This document shows positions 61,233 to 64,000 of a stretch of DNA of 64,000 nt, piece by piece. Where the stretch lies: assembly GCA_949287305.1 (NCBI GenBank), contig CASEFX010000019.1:28415-92414 (forward strand). Direction: 5' to 3'. Every line of letters starts with the position of its first letter. Positions within the stretch are counted from its first letter, which is position 1. Origin of the DNA: an uncultured Sutterella sp. GTDB lineage: Bacteria; Pseudomonadota; Gammaproteobacteria; Burkholderiales; Burkholderiaceae_F. Under the pieces are notes generated by a model. That model was not told the origin of the DNA. It was given only the letters and a program-made list of their open reading frames with translations, and ran no database searches. Position numbers and translations under genes: made by a program.

Positions 61233-62632
61233 GGCGCAGAACGCTTCTCCTCGGAAGCCTGGGGCTTCCGGCCCTCTCCCTTCCCGCACTCGCGAAGACA
61301 CCCGAACTCCGCGTCGACGTCGTCATCGTGGGCTCGGGAGGCGCCGGCCTCATGGCGGCCTACGGAGCGCTCGAAGCGGGCGCAGGGAGGGTCGCGGTGC
61401 TCGAGAAGGCCCCCATGGCGGGCGGCCGCACGGCCTATTCCTCGGGTTTTCTCTCGGCCGTGTCCCCCAAGCGTCAGAAACCGGGCGTCACGGATTCGGT
61501 CGAAGCCATGGTCCGCGACATGCTCGAGGAAGGCGACTACGCGGCCGATGCCCGGCTCGTCGAAACGCTCGCGAGGGATTCCGAGTCCGTGCTTGATCTC
61601 TTTGAGGCGCTCGGTCTTCGCTGGCGTTCGCCCGTGACGCTCTGCGGAGGGCGCTTCCCGAGAAACTTCTCGCCCTACCCCATGCGAAGCGGCTACGAGT
61701 ACGTGCGGGCGCTCCTCGACGCCCTCGGTCAGAAGGGCGAACGGTTTCAAATTCTCTTCGGAACGCGCGCCGAGCGGCTTCTCACGGAAGGAAACCGCAT
61801 CACGGGCGTCGCGACGCAGGGCCCCGCGGGACCGCTTACGGTCCGCGCCAAGGCGGTCGTTCTCGCGACGGGAGGCTTTGCCTCCAACGCCGAACGCCTC
61901 GCGCGCTGCCTCGGAACGGATCCGCACCGTCATCCCCGCATCGTCTCCACCCCCGACCCCGTCGACACGGGCGACGGTCTCGATCTTGCCGAAGCGGTCG
62001 GGGCCGACACGGTCGGACTCGAACACGTCCTCGCGATTCCCTACATGGGCGGCAAGGTCCAGTGGGCGGGCGCAAGCGACCTCTATCTCGACCGCGAAGG
62101 ACGGCGCTTCATCGCCGAGGACGCCAACTGGCGCGCGCTTCGCAACGCCGTCGAGAGACTCCCCGACGCGAAGTTCCGGGTCGTGACCGACTCGCAGAGC
62201 TTCAAGGGGGACTCAGCCGAAATGAAGATTCTCGAAGGGCGCGTGCGCGTGGCGGAAAGTCTCGAGGCGCTCGCCCGGGGCCTCGACGTTCCCCTCGCAA
62301 CGCTCCGGGAGACCCTCGCGCGATACAACGCCTTCGTGCGCGAAGGCATCGACCGCGACTTCGGCAAGCGCTCCCTGCTCCTTACGGTGGAGGAACCGCC
62401 CTTTTATTACGGAGAAGAGAGTCTCGGCGTCCTCGTGACGCTCGGCGGACTCGCGATCGACACCGAAGGGCGCGTCCTCGACAAACACGGTCTTCCCCTC
62501 CCCGGCCTCTTTGCCGCAGGCGAAACGACGGGCGGCGTACACGGCGCCTCGGCCCTCGGCGGCACAACCCTTACGGAGATTTTCGTATTCGGGAGACGAG
62601 CCGGCCGAGAAGCGGCTCGGGTTTCTCTCTAG
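61229..62632 (+). CDS. Exported FAD-dependent reductase in kinase operon
   Basis: A 467-aa flavoprotein of the same family as those at 851, 17289 and 19190. The start is GTG 61229, overlapping the regulator stop. The signal RRRTLLLGSLGLPALSLPALA has an Arg-rich start, possibly Tat. FAD motif VVIVGSGGAGLMAA, C-terminal GETTGGVHG. The catalytic-site positions are L-V-T-L-G-G and A-S-A-L, so both the His and the Arg of fumarate reductases are absent. It is probably a periplasmic reductase of an unknown acceptor, controlled by the kinase and regulator encoded upstream. Confidence 0.9.
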   Translation: MRRRTLLLGSLGLPALSLPALAKTPELRVDVVIVGSGGAGLMAAYGALEAGAGRVAVLEKAPMAGGRTAYSSGFLSAVSPKRQKPGVTDSVEAMVRDMLEEGDYAADARLVETLARDSESVLDLFEALGLRWRSPVTLCGGRFPRNFSPYPMRSGYEYVRALLDALGQKGERFQILFGTRAERLLTEGNRITGVATQGPAGPLTVRAKAVVLATGGFASNAERLARCLGTDPHRHPRIVSTPDPVDTGDGLDLAEAVGADTVGLEHVLAIPYMGGKVQWAGASDLYLDREGRRFIAEDANWRALRNAVERLPDAKFRVVTDSQSFKGDSAEMKILEGRVRVAESLEALARGLDVPLATLRETLARYNAFVREGIDRDFGKRSLLLTVEEPPFYYGEESLGVLVTLGGLAIDTEGRVLDKHGLPLPGLFAAGETTGGVHGASALGGTTLTEIFVFGRRAGREAARVSL

Positions 62633-62926
62633 GCTCCTACTCCCTCCTACTTCCGCCTCCTCCCGCGGTACGAGGCGGAGGGGTTTCAGGCGTTGTTAAG
62701 ATTCCCCCGACTTTTCCTGAAATCCTCCTTTCGTAGTAATTCTTTCGAACGCTCCGAGAAGAGGAATCGGGGAAAGAGGACGTCCGAAACGTTCAAAAAC
62801 CACCGCCTTCGCCCGCCAGACCCCGGCGGACGTCGAGCGGAGAGCGGATCGGCCGTCCGACGGACCGCGCGGGCGAACCCTTTCTCCCCTGCGGATCAGA
62901 CCACTGAGACCTGAAAAGGAATCAAA
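62633..62926. other. Leader of the multihaem cytochrome gene
   Basis: About 290 bp without a gene. CCGCCTC (62653-62659) pairs with GAGGCGG (62672-62678) and may terminate the kinase operon. The rest carries no recognised site. Confidence 0.45.
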
Positions 62927-64000
62927 ATGCAATCTCGTAAAATGCTGGCCCTTGCGGCGTCGATGAGCGCCGCGCTCGTCGCCTCCGTCAGCGCCGCTGA
63001 AACGCAGAAACCCGAAGAAGTGCTGCCCCGCACGCTCGACGGTTACGTCGCGCAGGACAAGGCCTTCTGGGACTACCTCAAAGCCAATCACCCCCTCTTC
63101 AAGAGCTACATGAAGGACGGCCGCGTCGTCGGCAAGTTCACCATGTCCGACCGCAACGAAGAATGGGTGAACTTCGGCGGCGGCGACAAGTACGCCAAGG
63201 ACACGGGCCGCAAGGCTTCGGTCACCTACCGCATCCCGTACGAATCCTTCCTCGACCTCCCGAACAAGTTCGTGGGTCCGAAGAAGTGCGGCGAATGCCA
63301 CCCGGCTCAGTACGAACGTTGGGAACGTTCGCGTCACAACAAGATCGTGCGCTTCCCGGAAGAACTGACCGAACCGATGGTTGCGGGCGACATGAAGAAG
63401 CCCCTCTACGGCTCCAAGGCCTCCGTTCTGCCGGAAGGCATTGACGCCGACGACGTCTACTTCGTGATGGGTACTCCCCGTACGAAGTACGGCTTCCTCG
63501 ACAAGTGGCTCGTCCGCGGTACCTACCACGTCGAAGGCGGCAAGCTCTCCGACGGTACGGGCAAGATCGTGGCCGGCGGCAACCAGTTCTCCCGCAACTG
63601 GGCGCAGCACATCACGCCGGAAGTCGCCAAGAAGATCCACGAATGGGATCCGACCTTCCCGGTCAAGCTGGAAGACTTCGGCGCGCAGTCCTCGAACGTC
63701 TGGGGCTTCAACTCCTACGGCGCTTCGAACCGCACGCAGGCCATGTTCCAGCCGGGTTCGTCCTACTGCGAAATCTGCCACACCTGGAAGTTTGACTTCA
63801 AGAGCCAGGAAGAACTCTTCGCCGCTCTCGGCGACGCCAAGAAGCTTCGTGCCCACACGATCGCCAAGGGCGTTTCCTGCGAAGAATGCCACGGTGCCGG
63901 CGCTCACCTCTACGGTGCCCGCGGTGCCGGCATGCCGTCCAACTGCGAACGTTGCCACCAGCGCTTCGTTTACAACCAGGACGACGCCAAGGCCAACTTC
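62927..64000 (+). CDS. Multihaem cytochrome c, MccA/SirA-like, cut by the window end
   Basis: A partial secreted cytochrome c of at least 358 aa, open at the window end. AAAAGGA lies six bases before ATG 62927, followed by a signal peptide ending near SVSAAE. Haem motifs seen so far: CGECH, CEICH, CEECH and CERCH. FVGPKKCGECHPAQYERWE and GTPRTKYGF resemble my recollection of octahaem sulfite reductases (MccA/SirA); that is a memory match, not a search. The octahaem family would need four more motifs, including a CX15CH one, outside the window. The gene lies after the kinase - regulator - flavoprotein operon but has its own leader. Confidence 0.72.
   Translation, partial: MQSRKMLALAASMSAALVASVSAAETQKPEEVLPRTLDGYVAQDKAFWDYLKANHPLFKSYMKDGRVVGKFTMSDRNEEWVNFGGGDKYAKDTGRKASVTYRIPYESFLDLPNKFVGPKKCGECHPAQYERWERSRHNKIVRFPEELTEPMVAGDMKKPLYGSKASVLPEGIDADDVYFVMGTPRTKYGFLDKWLVRGTYHVEGGKLSDGTGKIVAGGNQFSRNWAQHITPEVAKKIHEWDPTFPVKLEDFGAQSSNVWGFNSYGASNRTQAMFQPGSSYCEICHTWKFDFKSQEELFAALGDAKKLRAHTIAKGVSCEECHGAGAHLYGARGAGMPSNCERCHQRFVYNQDDAKANF

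Noticed and set aside
62927..64000. Octahaem tetrathionate reductase (Otr) for the last gene
   Set aside because: The opening segment and haem surroundings look closer to MccA/SirA, though the cut-off C-terminus leaves the family open.

Overview
The window is one piece of a GC-rich, densely coding bacterial chromosome. The gene set suggests an anaerobic or microaerobic betaproteobacterium of the Sutterellaceae type (Burkholderiales). That placement is inferred from family content and cannot be settled from this sequence alone. The pointers are four secreted fumarate-reductase-like flavoproteins, multihaem c-type cytochromes (one tetrahaem, two octahaem, one cut off by the window end), TtrS/TtrR-like two-component systems, HydG, CcmI, TRAP and SSS transporters, RnfH/SmpB and RlhA. 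No rRNA, tRNA or CRISPR array was found.

Layout. 1-2.8 kb: an OmpR-type regulator, an exported flavoprotein and a tetrahaem cytochrome c, closed by a strong terminator. 2.8-4.4 kb: an AT-richer island with one AAA/DUF4143 ATPase gene, bracketed by five 16-bp palindromes set exactly 33 bp apart within each cluster. 4.4-15.3 kb: Bcr/CflA efflux pump, RlhA, an unknown protein, a NimA-like flavoprotein, a lone HydG, an unknown coiled-coil protein, a cupin, an AraC regulator and an AzgA purine permease. 15.5-17.3 kb: a complete IS608-like element (TnpA, TnpB, both end hairpins). It sits exactly at the stop codon of the next gene.

17.3-23.4 kb (minus strand): an FMN-domain flavoprotein, then a sensor kinase - response regulator - flavoprotein operon. 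23.5-30.3 kb: a frameshifted zinc alcohol dehydrogenase, an exported esterase, a phosphopantetheinyl transferase - methyltransferase - small protein trio, an M20 amidohydrolase and an acidic protein with a ribbon-helix-helix-like N-terminus. 30.5-39.5 kb: a nutrient-uptake block with an SSS symporter and its small partner, a creatininase, an M28 peptidase, a TRAP dicarboxylate-type system and a DAACS symporter. 39.8-48 kb: CcmI, an amidase, two tandem octahaem nitrite-reductase-like cytochromes and an alanine symporter. 47.7-58.7 kb: RnfH, SmpB, an iron-complex ABC importer, pyridoxamine kinase, a radical SAM protein, a PiT-PhoU phosphate transporter, a PepSY protein preceded by a Pho-box-like repeat, an MFS pump and a phosphoribosyltransferase. 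58.8-64 kb: a second kinase - regulator - flavoprotein operon, then the start of a multihaem cytochrome c resembling MccA/SirA sulfite reductase.

Together the genes describe a cell that respires several organic or inorganic acceptors in the periplasm. Sensors bind a small molecule outside the membrane, regulators act on adjacent reductase genes, and secreted flavoproteins and cytochromes carry electrons. The four flavoproteins have four different residue pairs where fumarate reductases carry His and Arg, so they probably reduce different substrates. The best candidates for undescribed biology are the palindrome-bracketed ATPase locus and these regulated flavoprotein modules.
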